A DNA stretch of 35,646 nucleotides from Gammaproteobacteria bacterium (GTDB taxonomy: Bacteria > Pseudomonadota > Gammaproteobacteria > SZUA-229), in the NCBI GenBank assembly GCA_026195255.1, contig JAPHSS010000007.1, positions 1 through 35,646 of the forward strand. The letters are read 5' to 3'. The translations under genes and the position numbers were made by a program. Shown piece by piece: positions 25,923 to 35,646 of this stretch. The first letter of the stretch is position 1. Each line of letters starts with the position of its first letter. The notes under the pieces are model-generated. The model was given only the letters and a program-made list of their open reading frames with translations, was not told the origin of the DNA and searched no databases.

Positions 25923-25956
25923 GCTGATGTATTTTTACAATACATCAGCCAATTAT

Positions 25957-26886
25957 TCAAGCCACAATAATTTGATCACGTCCGTCATTTTTTGCCGTAT
26001 ACATCGCAGTATCAGCACGATTAAACAGACTTTCACTATTATCCTGAATATTCAGGCAAGCCATACCAATGCTCACCGTTAGCTCAATCTTCTGCTTTTT
26101 CACCCGCATATTTATGTCTCTAACTGATTCTAATATGCGATCAGCAATCACATACGACTTTTCACAGTCGGTATTACCCAGCAAAACCACAAACTCTTCA
26201 CCACCGTAGCGAAATAACATATCAGTAGTACGAATACATTGCTTAATCGTACTCGCAATAATCTTCAATGCATCGTCACCTACTTTATGACCATACATAT
26301 CGTTTACTTTTTTAAAGAAATCCACATCAATAACTAACATGGTAAAATCCTGACCATGACGTTGTGCAAGACTAATTTCTCGACCTAAAGACTCATCAAA
26401 AGTAGAACGATTTTTAACACCCGTTAATGCATCGCAATGAGCTAACTTAAGAGCTTGCTTGAATTGAACAGCATTTCTTAATGGATAAATTAAAATTGAT
26501 AACAGATTTTCAAGTAACACTAACTCAGATTCTACAAATTTTCGACCACGAAATATTTCAAGTTTACCAAGGTCTGTATCTTCTATATGTAAATTGTATG
26601 AACAACTATGGCCTTTTTGGCGAGCATACTTAATCTGCGCATTAGGCTCTGCACAATTAAAAGCGAAACCGTCAAACAGAAAATACGCGTGGATATGTTC
26701 CATGAATTTATTGATTACCCAATCCAGATCCAGGGACATCTGCAACGATATAGCCAAATCTAACCTTGCCTGTTGCTCAAGTTCACGGTCATAACCTTTG
26801 GGTTCTACCTTTTCACAATTAGTGAAAATACTTTTGACCTCTTTCAGTTCTTTAATCAGTTCCTGTGTTGAGGTTTGGCTCTGCAT
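25957..26886 (-). CDS. Diguanylate cyclase with N-terminal GAF-like domain
   Basis: The protein is 309 residues from ATG 26886, chosen because AGGA lies nine bases upstream; an in-frame ATG at 26949 has no such site. Residues about 35-140 look like a GAF-type sensory domain. The GGDEF domain follows (CDALTGVKNRSTFDE, VIDVDFFKKVNDMYGHKVGDD), with an intact active site GGEEF at 228-232. An RTTD motif at 219-222, five residues before it, is the product-inhibition I-site. It should make c-di-GMP, with feedback control. No transmembrane helix is seen, so it is probably cytoplasmic. It is a candidate source of the c-di-GMP read by the LapD-like receptor, though that link is inference. Confidence 0.92.
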   Translation of the reverse strand: MQSQTSTQELIKELKEVKSIFTNCEKVEPKGYDRELEQQARLDLAISLQMSLDLDWVINKFMEHIHAYFLFDGFAFNCAEPNAQIKYARQKGHSCSYNLHIEDTDLGKLEIFRGRKFVESELVLLENLLSILIYPLRNAVQFKQALKLAHCDALTGVKNRSTFDESLGREISLAQRHGQDFTMLVIDVDFFKKVNDMYGHKVGDDALKIIASTIKQCIRTTDMLFRYGGEEFVVLLGNTDCEKSYVIADRILESVRDINMRVKKQKIELTVSIGMACLNIQDNSESLFNRADTAMYTAKNDGRDQIIVA

Positions 26887-27128
26887 ATTGGTAGTTCCTG
26901 TTTTAGTCTTAATCACCAACATAGCGACAACTGTGCCAACTCGAAGCACTACAACAATAAGTTGCTATATATCAATAACTTAAAACAAAAACACTCTTGT
27001 ATTTTTTTCTGAAAACTGTAAAAAATAGAGATAATAAGGAGATATGACAGTTTTATGGCGGCAATATTTTGCCACCACAAGTAGCTTGAATGTAGAATCA
27101 AGCTTCATTTTATAGAGTAAAACTTAAC

Positions 27129-28007
27129 TTAATCAGACACAGGTAATAAGCAGGCACCCACAGAACCGGGCAAACACTTCTCCCCATTAACCCATATTGC
27201 ATGGTCAAAAATGGCCTGTTTTAAATTACTGCCCTGCAAATTACAGCCGACCAGTTCCGCATAAGACAGATTGGCACCCGATAAATCTGCACCCATTAAA
27301 TTTGCTCGACGTAAATTAGCACCTTTAAGATTGCTATTCATTAACCTGGCCGAAATAAGAATTGCTTGTGATAAATCGGCATAAGCTAAATCAGCACCCT
27401 GTAACTGGGCAGCAGATAAATCTGCCGTTTGTAATTTTGCGCTTCTAAAATTAACCTGCTGTAGATTCAGGTTACGTAACACTTCACCCTGTTTATTACA
27501 GGCAGCCCAGTTAATTCCAGGTTTGGGAAGCGCATCGCAATCTGCTAATTTGACACTCTCTCCACCATTGCTTATAAAGAAGCCAATTAGGGTAAGCAAC
27601 AGTAAAATTGCAATACTGGAATAGACAATTCGTGCATGAGATTTAACACTATAGCCTTGCTGTACATCATCTCGAATTTGCCGATGAAGCTGCATCAACT
27701 GGTCTTCATCTTCTCGACGATTATCAAAATCACCAGCCTCATTTAACTTAGAACTGCGCTCATCTTCACGAATCCGCGCCAACATTAATGCCCTGTCACC
27801 CAGAGTGCTCCCTGCCTCCTTTACGACCTCAGGCACCATCGCAGGATAATCGCTAACTGGAGACCAGTTATTTTTATCCTGACTAACCAGTGTATCTTGT
27901 GTGATTCGACCAAGAATTAAATAAGATCCAATTAATTTATTAGGGAACGGCCCCTGAACTCTTTCTCCCTGTTTTATATACCAACGGCCTTTATTAGTTT
28001 TCATCAT
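27129..28007 (-). CDS. GYF-like / transmembrane / pentapeptide-repeat protein
   Basis: The 292-residue protein has three parts. Residues 8-60 resemble a GYF_2 domain ([19 protein letters not shown], then WSPVSDYP). A charged linker and a single transmembrane helix (about 127-146) follow. Residues about 176-270 form a pentapeptide-repeat beta-helix with repeats of the A(D/N)LxxA type ([20 protein letters not shown]). The end [16 protein letters not shown], with paired Cys, is a recurring cap in such proteins. If the N-terminus is cytoplasmic, the helix would place the pentapeptide part and its Cys residues in the periplasm. The function is unknown. No clear ribosome-binding site precedes ATG 28007 or 28004. 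Confidence 0.85.
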   Translation of the reverse strand: MMKTNKGRWYIKQGERVQGPFPNKLIGSYLILGRITQDTLVSQDKNNWSPVSDYPAMVPEVVKEAGSTLGDRALMLARIREDERSSKLNEAGDFDNRREDEDQLMQLHRQIRDDVQQGYSVKSHARIVYSSIAILLLLTLIGFFISNGGESVKLADCDALPKPGINWAACNKQGEVLRNLNLQQVNFRSAKLQTADLSAAQLQGADLAYADLSQAILISARLMNSNLKGANLRRANLMGADLSGANLSYAELVGCNLQGSNLKQAIFDHAIWVNGEKCLPGSVGACLLPVSD

Positions 28008-28124
28008 GAATAGTCACATTAATTACAGTTAAGAAAAATATAGCAATAAATGATCCATGATGCATATTGAATTATGAACCTGCTCTAAAACCAGAGCTAA
28101 ATCACATATAAATGAAGTTTTGAT

Positions 28125-28487
28125 CTAAGAAATAACCCACTGTTTAGCCTGATCAAATTTAGCATAAGGGAAGTGTTTTATTTGCGCATCAATGAAATGA
28201 CTAACCAGCGACTCCGCCAGTGACCCTACAACCGAGTCAGTCACAAATGCAATACGTTTAATTTGAGCATGGTGATTTTTTACAAACTTAAGGTGAGTGA
28301 TTAATGCAGAAAATGAATCCCAGCCAGGAAAAGACTCAGTATGAATAATAAGCCCTTTTAACTGGCCACATTTTTCAATAAAGGGGTCGATTGTTGAGGC
28401 CGCAGCCTGAAAGTCTTTTACATCAAGCGAACCTGTCGGTTCGATTGATACTACTGAGTTAGCTTCGTCCAGATTAACAATCAACAT
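28125..28487 (-). CDS. SpoIIAA-like STAS-fold protein
   Basis: The 120-residue single-domain protein has the pattern of the SpoIIAA-like family (formerly DUF3478): a first strand with VVSIEPTGSLDVKDF, then LKGLIIHTESFPGWDSFSALI, and IKRIAFVTDSVVGSLAES, ending FPYAKFDQAKQWV. Related proteins have a STAS/CRAL-TRIO-like fold and are thought to bind lipids or partner proteins; the role is not established. A strong GAGGAGAGG ribosome-binding site precedes ATG 28487. It lies 37 bp downstream of serS. Confidence 0.85.
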   Translation of the reverse strand: MLIVNLDEANSVVSIEPTGSLDVKDFQAAASTIDPFIEKCGQLKGLIIHTESFPGWDSFSALITHLKFVKNHHAQIKRIAFVTDSVVGSLAESLVSHFIDAQIKHFPYAKFDQAKQWVIS

Positions 28488-28524
28488 TTGCCTCTCCTCG
28501 TCGGATTACATTATCGGACTACTT

Positions 28525-29805
<1,281 letters not shown>

Positions 29806-29830
29806 TTACTCTAAATTCTGTTATAGTTTG

Positions 29831-29858
29831 TCATTCCGACACAAGCACTCAGGAATGA
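29831..29858. repeat. REP-like hairpin downstream of the GIY-YIG remnant
   Basis: TCATTCC (29831-29837) pairs with GGAATGA (29852-29858) around a 14-base loop. It lies five bases past the original stop codon of the broken GIY-YIG gene. It resembles the CATTCC...GGAATG palindromes often seen beside GIY-YIG genes in proteobacteria. Confidence 0.6.
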
Positions 29859-29862
29859 CGGG

Positions 29863-30131
29863 TTATCTGTTTATTTCATCCCATAAATCTAACCAGTATG
29901 GGTTCTCTTTTTCTATTATCCTTTCTTCCAGTTTCTATTCCATTTTTTAATGGTTTTTTCTCGAGTAATGGTTGATTCCACATCTGTATAAAGTTCGCAA
30001 TAAACTAATAATGTGACATTATGTTTTTCCGTAAAACCTATCAACAAATTTCTGCTTATCTCCCAAATTCTCTTTATTAAGTTACTGGTAACACCAATAT
30101 ATAAAAAGCCGGTAATTTCAGCATAATTCAA
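29863..30131 (-). pseudogene. GIY-YIG (URI-type) nuclease remnant, frameshifted and N-truncated
   Basis: The open part (29916-30131) reads GFLYIGVTSNLIKRIWE, GFTEKHNVTLLVY, then TREKTIKKWNRNWKK, the core of small single-domain GIY-YIG proteins. Two defects are visible. The first strand with the GIY tyrosine (normally YVYIL...) is missing, replaced by NYAEIT. After WNRNWKK the frame hits a stop at once, while the next frame continues ERIIEKENPYWLDLWDEINR to a TAA at 29863-29865, exactly the expected C-terminus. A one-base deletion in the A/G-rich stretch near 29918-29925 explains it. The gene is most likely dead; a sequencing error could explain the shift but not the N-terminal loss. Confidence 0.85.
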
Positions 30132-30154
30132 AACCCCTTTGCTAATACCTACTT

Positions 30155-30180
30155 ATCATTCCAACATAAGCAAAAATGAT
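30155..30180. repeat. Degenerate REP-like hairpin upstream of the GIY-YIG remnant
   Basis: ATCATT (30155-30160) pairs with AATGAT (30175-30180). The stretch TCATTCCAACATAAGCA here is a near direct copy of TCATTCCGACACAAGCA at 29831-29847. The two copies bracket the remnant, so it and they probably arrived together. Confidence 0.5.
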
Positions 30181-30184
30181 GTTT

Positions 30185-30562
30185 TTATATCATCGACTTT
30201 GCCCAAATAGTGCCGACCCAGACGGCACTTATACAGACAACAACATTCAACAAAACATTTAACAGAGCTTTTTGAATTAATCCCTGTTGTAATAAATCAA
30301 CTGTATCCCAGGAGAATGTAGAAAAAGTAGTTAACGCCCCTAAAACACCAGCCACTAAGCCCAACTTAATTTCCTGTGGCACATTAAATTTTTCAACCAT
30401 CAATATTGACAATAAACCAATAGCCAACGAACCAATTACATTTACTGCCAGAGTCCCATAGGGAAAAGATCGACCAAACCAGTTATAAATACCTGAAGAA
30501 ATCGAGTATCGAAGCACTGCTCCCACAGCTCCTCCTAAGGCAACAAACAATAAGGCTTTCAT
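30185..30562 (-). CDS. crcB: Fluoride channel CrcB/Fluc
   Basis: The 125-residue protein has four hydrophobic helices and the family signatures GGAVGAVLRYSISS at the start, the FPYGTLAVNVIGSLAIGLL segment with its conserved Asn, and GALTTFSTFSWDTV, which holds the central Thr/Ser/Phe track and sodium site. It forms a dual-topology dimer that exports fluoride from the cytoplasm. It starts 15 bp after the acnB stop, so it is probably co-transcribed with acnB; there is no room for its own fluoride riboswitch. Confidence 0.95.
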   Translation of the reverse strand: MKALLFVALGGAVGAVLRYSISSGIYNWFGRSFPYGTLAVNVIGSLAIGLLSILMVEKFNVPQEIKLGLVAGVLGALTTFSTFSWDTVDLLQQGLIQKALLNVLLNVVVCISAVWVGTIWAKSMI

Positions 30563-30577
30563 ATTTAAGCTGAAAAA

Positions 30578-33151
30578 CTAAGCCAGCGTTATAGGAATAA
30601 CTTTATCCGCTACGTCTTTATATTCCGCAATTTCATGGAAATTAAGATAGCGATAAATATCATCAGCCATTGGTTCAAGATGTTTAACTTTCTCAAGATA
30701 TTCTTCGGGTGTAGGTAAGTATCCCAGAACACCCGTTACAGCACTGAGTTCAGCAGATGCTAAATAAACATCCGCATTATTACCTAATCGATTTGGAAAG
30801 TTTCGTGTTGAAGTTGATATAACAGTAGCGTTATCTGCAACACGCGCCTGATTCCCCATACACAATGAACAACCTGGCATTTCTGTACGTGCACCGGCTT
30901 TTCCAAATATGCTGTAGTAACCTTCTTCTGTTAACTGACGTTCATCCATTTTAGTAGGTGGTGCTATCCACATTCGTGTCGGAATATTCGATATATTTTC
31001 AAGCACCTTGCCCGCAGCACGGTAATGACCAATATTTGTCATACATGAACCGATAAATACCTCATCAATTTTAGTTCCCTGAACATCAGATAATTGTTTA
31101 ACATCATCCGGGTCATTCGGGCACGCAAGGATTGGTTCTTTAATCTCATTTAAATCAATTTCAATTATCTCAGCATATTCAGCATCTGCATCAGGTTCAA
31201 TTAATTGAGGATCTGCCAACCACGCTTCCATAGCATCGATTCTACGTTGCAGTGTACGTTGATCTTCGTAACCGTTAGAAATCATCCATTTCAATAATGT
31301 AACATTTGAATTTAAATATTCAATAATAGGTTCTTTATTTAAACGTACCGTACAACCATTAGCAGAACGTTCGGCTGATGCATCAGATAGTTCAAATGCC
31401 TGTTCGACTTTTAAATCTGGTAGACCTTCAATTTCTAATACTCGACCATTAAAAACATTCTTTTTGCCTTTTTTCTCAACCGTTAACAAACCTTTTTGAA
31501 TGGCTACATAAGGAATTGCATTTACTAAATCACGTAAAGTAATACCCGGTTGCATTTCACCTTTAAAACGAACAAGCACTGACTCAGGCATATCTAGTGG
31601 CATTACACCCAGAGCAGCAGCAAATGCGACTAAACCAGAACCGGCTGGAAAACTAATACCCATTGGAAAACGTGTATGTGAATCACCACCTGTACCCACT
31701 GTATCCGGTAAAATCATTCTGTTTAACCATGAATGAATGATTCCGTCACCTGGACGTAATGCTACGCCTGATCTTGACTGCATAAAATCAGGTAAATTGT
31801 GCTGTAAGTTAATATCAACCGGTTTTGGATACGCCGCTGTATGACAGAATGACTGCATTACTAAATCGGCAGAGAAACCTAAACACGCTAATTCTTTTAA
31901 TTCATCTCGCGTCATTGCACCGGTTGTATCCTGCGAACCGACTGTCGTCATTTTAGGTTCACAATAAGTGCCTGGGCGTATGCCTTCAACTCCACATGCA
32001 CGACCTACGATTTTCTGTGCATGAGTATAACCTTTACCCGTATCTGCGGGGTCTACCGGTTTTAGGAAAGTATCGTTTTCTGCTTTACCAAGATATTCAC
32101 GCGCACGTGTTGTTAAACCTCGACCGATTATTAACGGTATACGGCCATTGGCACGGACTTCATCTGGCATGGTTAATGGGCGTAAGTCAAACTTACAAAT
32201 TGCTGAACCATCGATGTTCTCAATTATGCCTTCATAAGGACGGATGGTTATAACATCACCCGTTTCCATTTTTTCAACATCACACTCAATCGGTAATGCG
32301 CCGGAATCTTCTGCCGTATTAAAGAAAATTGGCGCAATTTTGCCGCCTAAAATAACACCACCTTCACGTTTGTTAGGTACGTAAGGTATATCCTCACCCA
32401 TATGCCATAAAACGGAATTAATTGCAGATTTTCTGGATGAGCCGGTACCCACGACATCACCCACATAAGCAATCGGGTGGCCTTTCTTTTTGAGTTTTTC
32501 TATAACTTCTATAGGAGCCTTGCCATCTACTTCAGGCATTTTTGATATCAACATAGATTTAGCGTGTAACGGGATATCAGGACGACTCCATGCCTCAGTC
32601 GCCGGTGATAAATCATCTGTATTGGTTTCGCCAGGCACCTTATAAACGGTTACGGTAATTTCCCTGGCCATTTCTGGCTTAGATTTGAACCATTCTGCTT
32701 CAGCCCATGACTCGATCACCTGTTGTGCAAACGCATTGGTTTTTGCCTTTTCTGCTACATCATGAAAAGCGTCATAAATTAGTAAAGTATGTGATAACGC
32801 AGTTACGGCCGCAGCAGCGGTTTCATCATTATCAAGGCAATCTATAAGTGACTGGATATTGTATCCGCCTAACATGGTGCCCAATAATTCAACCGCTCTA
32901 ACACGTGAAATTAGCTCACATTGTGTCTCACCTTTGGCAAGCGCCGATAGAAAAGCCGCTTTTACATAAGCTGCCTGATCAACGCCAGGTGGCACACGAT
33001 GCACCAGCAGATCTAATATTTCTTCTGGGTCTTCTTTACCAGGATTTTTTATAATTTCTATTAAATCAGCGACTTGCTTAGCATCAAGAGCTAATGGAGG
33101 CAGGTTTTCTGTAGCGCGTTCTTCAACATGTTTACGATAAGCTTCGAGCAC
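30578..33151 (-). CDS. acnB: Aconitate hydratase B (GTG start)
   Basis: AcnB (857 residues, full length) isomerises citrate to isocitrate in the TCA cycle and may also handle 2-methylaconitate. The N-terminal HEAT-like domain begins [21 protein letters not shown], as in E. coli AcnB. The swivel domain has [20 protein letters not shown]. Catalytic domains follow, with cluster ligands in [17 protein letters not shown] and [12 protein letters not shown] (one plus two Cys). The start is GTG at 33151 behind AAGGAA. A promoter lies upstream, and crcB follows immediately. Confidence 0.98.
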   Translation of the reverse strand: MLEAYRKHVEERATENLPPLALDAKQVADLIEIIKNPGKEDPEEILDLLVHRVPPGVDQAAYVKAAFLSALAKGETQCELISRVRAVELLGTMLGGYNIQSLIDCLDNDETAAAAVTALSHTLLIYDAFHDVAEKAKTNAFAQQVIESWAEAEWFKSKPEMAREITVTVYKVPGETNTDDLSPATEAWSRPDIPLHAKSMLISKMPEVDGKAPIEVIEKLKKKGHPIAYVGDVVGTGSSRKSAINSVLWHMGEDIPYVPNKREGGVILGGKIAPIFFNTAEDSGALPIECDVEKMETGDVITIRPYEGIIENIDGSAICKFDLRPLTMPDEVRANGRIPLIIGRGLTTRAREYLGKAENDTFLKPVDPADTGKGYTHAQKIVGRACGVEGIRPGTYCEPKMTTVGSQDTTGAMTRDELKELACLGFSADLVMQSFCHTAAYPKPVDINLQHNLPDFMQSRSGVALRPGDGIIHSWLNRMILPDTVGTGGDSHTRFPMGISFPAGSGLVAFAAALGVMPLDMPESVLVRFKGEMQPGITLRDLVNAIPYVAIQKGLLTVEKKGKKNVFNGRVLEIEGLPDLKVEQAFELSDASAERSANGCTVRLNKEPIIEYLNSNVTLLKWMISNGYEDQRTLQRRIDAMEAWLADPQLIEPDADAEYAEIIEIDLNEIKEPILACPNDPDDVKQLSDVQGTKIDEVFIGSCMTNIGHYRAAGKVLENISNIPTRMWIAPPTKMDERQLTEEGYYSIFGKAGARTEMPGCSLCMGNQARVADNATVISTSTRNFPNRLGNNADVYLASAELSAVTGVLGYLPTPEEYLEKVKHLEPMADDIYRYLNFHEIAEYKDVADKVIPITLA

Positions 33152-33237
33152 GGTTGGTTCCTTATAGATCAGGTTTTATGTTTGGGCATAGTATACATCT
33201 TGCTGAGATCAATTTCCTGTGTGATCTAAAAGCACCC

Positions 33238-33265
33238 GTTATATTTTTAGCTATTAGACTGTAAA
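33238..33265 (-). promoter_or_regulatory. acnB: Predicted sigma70 promoter of acnB
   Basis: Minus strand TTTACA (33260-33265), 16 bp, then TATAAC (33238-33243), each matching five of six consensus bases. The predicted leader before the GTG at 33151 is about 80 nt. It sits in the 205-bp gap shared with the divergent SulP gene. Confidence 0.5.
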
Positions 33266-33302
33266 TCTATTAAAGCATCACCTAATATACCAAATCTTTG
33301 TA

Positions 33303-33311
33303 TGTTATAAT
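33303..33311 (+). promoter_or_regulatory. Extended -10 promoter of the SulP gene
   Basis: TGTTATAAT on the plus strand (33303-33311) is a perfect TATAAT with the TG of an extended -10 element. No good -35 is seen 16-18 bp upstream, which is usual for extended -10 promoters. It lies 45 bp before the ATG at 33357. Confidence 0.5.
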
Positions 33312-33356
33312 CCGCGCCACGTAATATCCCCGCTTAATGGATACCTCATCAAATAA

Positions 33357-35090
33357 ATGAATCTTTTAGCACTTTTCCCATTTTTAAACTGGTTTAAACT
33401 GGTCAGTAAAGAGAGCATCAAGGCCGATATGATAGCCGGCTTTACGGGTGCAGTTATCGTACTACCACAGGGTGTAGCCTTCGCCACAATAGCTGGTTTA
33501 CCACCTGAATATGGTTTATATACCGCCATGGTGACGCCGGTTATTGCTGCGCTTTTCGGCTCATCACACCACCTGGTATCTGGTCCAACTACTGCTATTT
33601 CGATTGTTATTTTTTCCGCCGTTAGCCACCATGCCGATCCAGGAACACCTGAATTTATTTCAATTGCACTAACCATGACATTTCTTGCCGGGGTATATCA
33701 GTTAGCATTTGGTCTTGCCAGACTGGGCGCACTGGTAAATTTTGTATCTCATACCGTTGTAATAGGATTTACGGCTGGTGCGGCTATTCTTATTGCTACC
33801 AGCCAGATGAAACACATTCTTGGTATACATATTCCCAAAGGTGAATCGTTTATTCATACCTGGTTTGATATTTTTAATGGTTTTGGCAACAGTAATTTTT
33901 ATCTTTTAATTATTGCCATGGCGACATTATTTACTGCATTGCTTATTAAAAAGTTTCTGCCAAAAATCCCCAATTTATTAATTGGTATGGTAGCAGGTAG
34001 CGTGATTGCATTTGCATTAAAAGATACCGTTGACGGTATTACTTTAGTCGGCGAAATACCCGGCCATTTACCGCCTCTTTCTACACCCGACTTTTCTTTT
34101 GAGACCATAACTGCTCTCGCTCCTGAAGCCTTTGCTGTCGCTTTGCTTGGATTAATTGAAGCCGTATCAATAAGCCGTGCTGTTGCTACAAAGTCTAATC
34201 AACGCATTAATTCTAATCAGGAATTTATAGGTCAGGGCATGTCAAATGTAGTGGGTAGTTTTTTCTCAAGCTACGCCGGCTCTGGGTCATTTACACGATC
34301 TGGCATTAACTATGAAGCGGGTGCAAAAACACCAATGTCTGCAATATTTGCAGCTATTTTCCTACTTATCATTGTATTACTCATTGCACCCTTAACTGCA
34401 TATTTACCCGTTGCTGCAATGGGCGGCGTCATTTTATTAGTTGCGTATAATTTAATAGATTTTCACCATATTGAAATGATCTTGAAAAACAGCAAATCTG
34501 AAGCTACCATCTTAATTGTCACCTTCTTAAGCACGCTATTCCTGGAACTGGAATTCGCAATTTACATGGGCGTTTTACTTTCTCTAGTTTTCTTTTTAAA
34601 GCGAACGTCTACTCCGGAAATACCAACGTTGTCTATAAATGTAGACCCGAAAACAAATAAGCGCTGCTTTATTAACATAAACAAAAAACCCCTTAAGCAA
34701 TGCCCTCAACTTAAAATAATTCGTGTGGATATGTCTATTTATTTTGGTTCTATTAACCATATTCAGGATCGAATTTCACATATTGCCGAAAACGAACGTA
34801 TCTACAATATTTTAATTGATGCATCTCGAATTAACTTCATCGATCTTGCAGGTGCAGAAGCACTGGTTTCAGAAAATAAAATTTTAAAGAAACACGGTGG
34901 TGGCCTTTATTTCGTTGGACTTAAATCATCTGTCTATGAAGTTATTGCCAAATCTTGCTTTGTTAAAAAAATTGGTGCAAACCACTTTTATGATTCAAAA
35001 GGCTCTGCCATTAATGGTATTTATAAACATCTGGATAAAGATATATGTGCAACCTGTCAATCTTTAATTTTTAAAGAATGTAATGAATAA
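33357..35090 (+). CDS. SulP-family anion transporter with STAS domain
   Basis: The 577-residue inner-membrane transporter starts FPFLNWFKLVSKESIKADMI. It then has GFTGAVIVLPQGVAFATIAG and PPEYGLYTAMVTPVIAALFG, the SulP signature. About a dozen hydrophobic segments run to about residue 425. A C-terminal STAS domain follows (about 445-560), with NILIDASRINFIDLAGAEAL. Family members carry sulfate, bicarbonate or dicarboxylates, often with sodium or protons; the substrate cannot be settled here. The protein ends with Cys564, Cys567 and Cys575 (ICATCQSLIFKECNE), an unusual Cys-rich tail. No ribosome-binding site is obvious before ATG 33357. It is one of only two intact genes on the plus strand. 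Confidence 0.93.
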   Translation: MNLLALFPFLNWFKLVSKESIKADMIAGFTGAVIVLPQGVAFATIAGLPPEYGLYTAMVTPVIAALFGSSHHLVSGPTTAISIVIFSAVSHHADPGTPEFISIALTMTFLAGVYQLAFGLARLGALVNFVSHTVVIGFTAGAAILIATSQMKHILGIHIPKGESFIHTWFDIFNGFGNSNFYLLIIAMATLFTALLIKKFLPKIPNLLIGMVAGSVIAFALKDTVDGITLVGEIPGHLPPLSTPDFSFETITALAPEAFAVALLGLIEAVSISRAVATKSNQRINSNQEFIGQGMSNVVGSFFSSYAGSGSFTRSGINYEAGAKTPMSAIFAAIFLLIIVLLIAPLTAYLPVAAMGGVILLVAYNLIDFHHIEMILKNSKSEATILIVTFLSTLFLELEFAIYMGVLLSLVFFLKRTSTPEIPTLSINVDPKTNKRCFININKKPLKQCPQLKIIRVDMSIYFGSINHIQDRISHIAENERIYNILIDASRINFIDLAGAEALVSENKILKKHGGGLYFVGLKSSVYEVIAKSCFVKKIGANHFYDSKGSAINGIYKHLDKDICATCQSLIFKECNE

Positions 35091-35110
35091 GATCTAATAT
35101 TTATTCTGTT

Positions 35111-35151
35111 CATAAAAAAAGCCACACAAAACTGTGTGGCTTTTTTTATGA
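35111..35151. terminator. Bidirectional intrinsic terminator
   Basis: GCCACACA-AAAC-TGTGTGGC (35121-35140) has seven A residues before it and seven T residues after it. It serves the converging SulP gene (plus) and iscU (minus). Confidence 0.92.
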
Positions 35152-35166
35152 AACATCAATAGTAAA

Positions 35167-35550
35167 CTATGCCTGTTTTTTCTTCATATAATCATCAACC
35201 GCTGCACTGATGGCATCTTCAGCTAATACTGAGCAATGCACTTTCACAGGGGGCAGCGCCAGTTCTTCGGCGATATCCAGGTTTTTGATCTGTTTGGCTT
35301 CATCCAGGGTTTTACCTTTCATCCACTCAGTCACTAATGAGCTGGAAGCAATCGCTGAACCACAGCCGTAAGTCTTAAAGACCGCATTTTCAATAATGCC
35401 ATCATCACTCACTTCGATCTGCAAACGCATCACGTCACCACAGGCCGGTGCACCCACCATACCTGTACCCACGTTTTTCGCGTCTTTGTCTAATACACCC
35501 ACATTTCGTGGATTTTCGTAGTGGTCGAGTACTTTTTCACTGTAAGCCAT
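35167..35550 (-). CDS. iscU: Iron-sulfur cluster assembly scaffold IscU
   Basis: The 127-residue scaffold receives sulfur from IscS and iron to build 2Fe-2S clusters, then passes them on with HscA/HscB. Conserved ligands are Cys37 and Asp39 (APACGDV), Cys63 (TYGCGSA), and His105/Cys106 (PPVKVHCSVLAED); the LPPVK motif recognised by HscA is intact. GGAG precedes the ATG by seven bases. In most gammaproteobacteria iscS lies just upstream. Here the 96 bp to the window edge do not show the IscS C-terminus in any frame, so iscS is either further away or absent from this position. Confidence 0.97.
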   Translation of the reverse strand: MAYSEKVLDHYENPRNVGVLDKDAKNVGTGMVGAPACGDVMRLQIEVSDDGIIENAVFKTYGCGSAIASSSLVTEWMKGKTLDEAKQIKNLDIAEELALPPVKVHCSVLAEDAISAAVDDYMKKKQA

Positions 35551-35627
35551 TTTATATCTCCGATTACATCTCTATTCTACACCTTTTGACGCTGTGTCGC
35601 AGGGTTGTAGCATGTGTTTTTAGTGCA

Positions 35628-35644
35628 ATCAGGCGCAGCCTGAT
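35628..35644. repeat. Short perfect hairpin upstream of iscU
   Basis: ATCAGGC-GCA-GCCTGAT has a 7-bp perfect stem and lies 78 bp before the iscU ATG, at the window edge. Without a T-run on either side it is not a clear terminator. It could be part of a regulatory leader or the tail of an upstream gene. Confidence 0.45.
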
Positions 35645-35646
35645 CA

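Noticed and set aside
27057-27104. Intrinsic terminator from the GGCGGCAA/TTGCCACC and AGCTTGA/TCAAGCT inverted pairs
   Set aside because: Neither stem is followed by a T-run on either strand, and the first contains a mismatch. The 242-bp gap between the cyclase and pentapeptide genes has no other clear signal.
27044-27115. Plus-strand 23-codon small gene (MTVLWRQYF...) behind AAGGAG
   Set aside because: The Shine-Dalgarno-like sequence is only two bases from the ATG, too close for normal initiation, and the reading frame overlaps two hairpins that better explain the sequence.

Overview
The window is an AT-rich stretch of a gammaproteobacterial chromosome. The evidence is the conserved cluster nnr-tsaE-amiB-mutL-miaA-hfq-hflX-hflK-hflC-yjeT-purA, here with hisZ inserted before purA, together with AcnB and IscU of gammaproteobacterial type. 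The genus cannot be named from sequence alone. Almost everything is on the minus strand, so the window is best read from right to left.

Region 1-10183 (minus) is a complete Lap-type, c-di-GMP-controlled surface-adhesin locus. In transcription order it holds an outer-membrane TolC-like exporter fused to an Ig-like and an OmpA-like domain (lapE-ompA), the periplasmic protease lapG, the degenerate GGDEF/EAL receptor lapD, the ABC exporter lapB, the adaptor lapC, a LuxR-type regulator with a dead receiver, and the 5' part of the giant adhesin gene lapA, which runs off the left edge. LapA carries a TAAG sequence at the place where LapG cleaves such adhesins, so adhesin, exporter, protease and c-di-GMP sensor form one circuit. 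The 392-bp gap upstream of lapE holds a good sigma70-like promoter, a leader of about 195 nt with a 14-bp near-palindrome, and a divergent DHH/DHHA1 phosphoesterase gene (plus).

Region 11617-25410 is the housekeeping cluster: purA, hisZ, yjeT, hflC, hflK, hflX, hfq, miaA, mutL, amiB, tsaE and nnr. The order is conserved, but the spacers are unusual. They contain a 50-bp tandem repeat built of two hairpins (hflC-yjeT), a small inverted pair (hflX-hfq), a heptamer-based inverted repeat filling the whole mutL-miaA gap, and a foldback element of about 160 bp (amiB-mutL). MutL has the endonuclease-type C-terminal motifs.

Region 25467-30562 holds a short DTW-domain protein, an apparently active GAF-GGDEF diguanylate cyclase, a GYF-like/transmembrane/pentapeptide-repeat protein, a SpoIIAA-like STAS protein, serS, a decayed GIY-YIG nuclease bracketed by small hairpins, and the fluoride channel gene crcB.

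Region 30578-35646 holds acnB (GTG start) with its promoter, a divergent SulP transporter (plus), a bidirectional terminator, and iscU. No rRNA, tRNA, CRISPR array or insertion-sequence transposase was seen.
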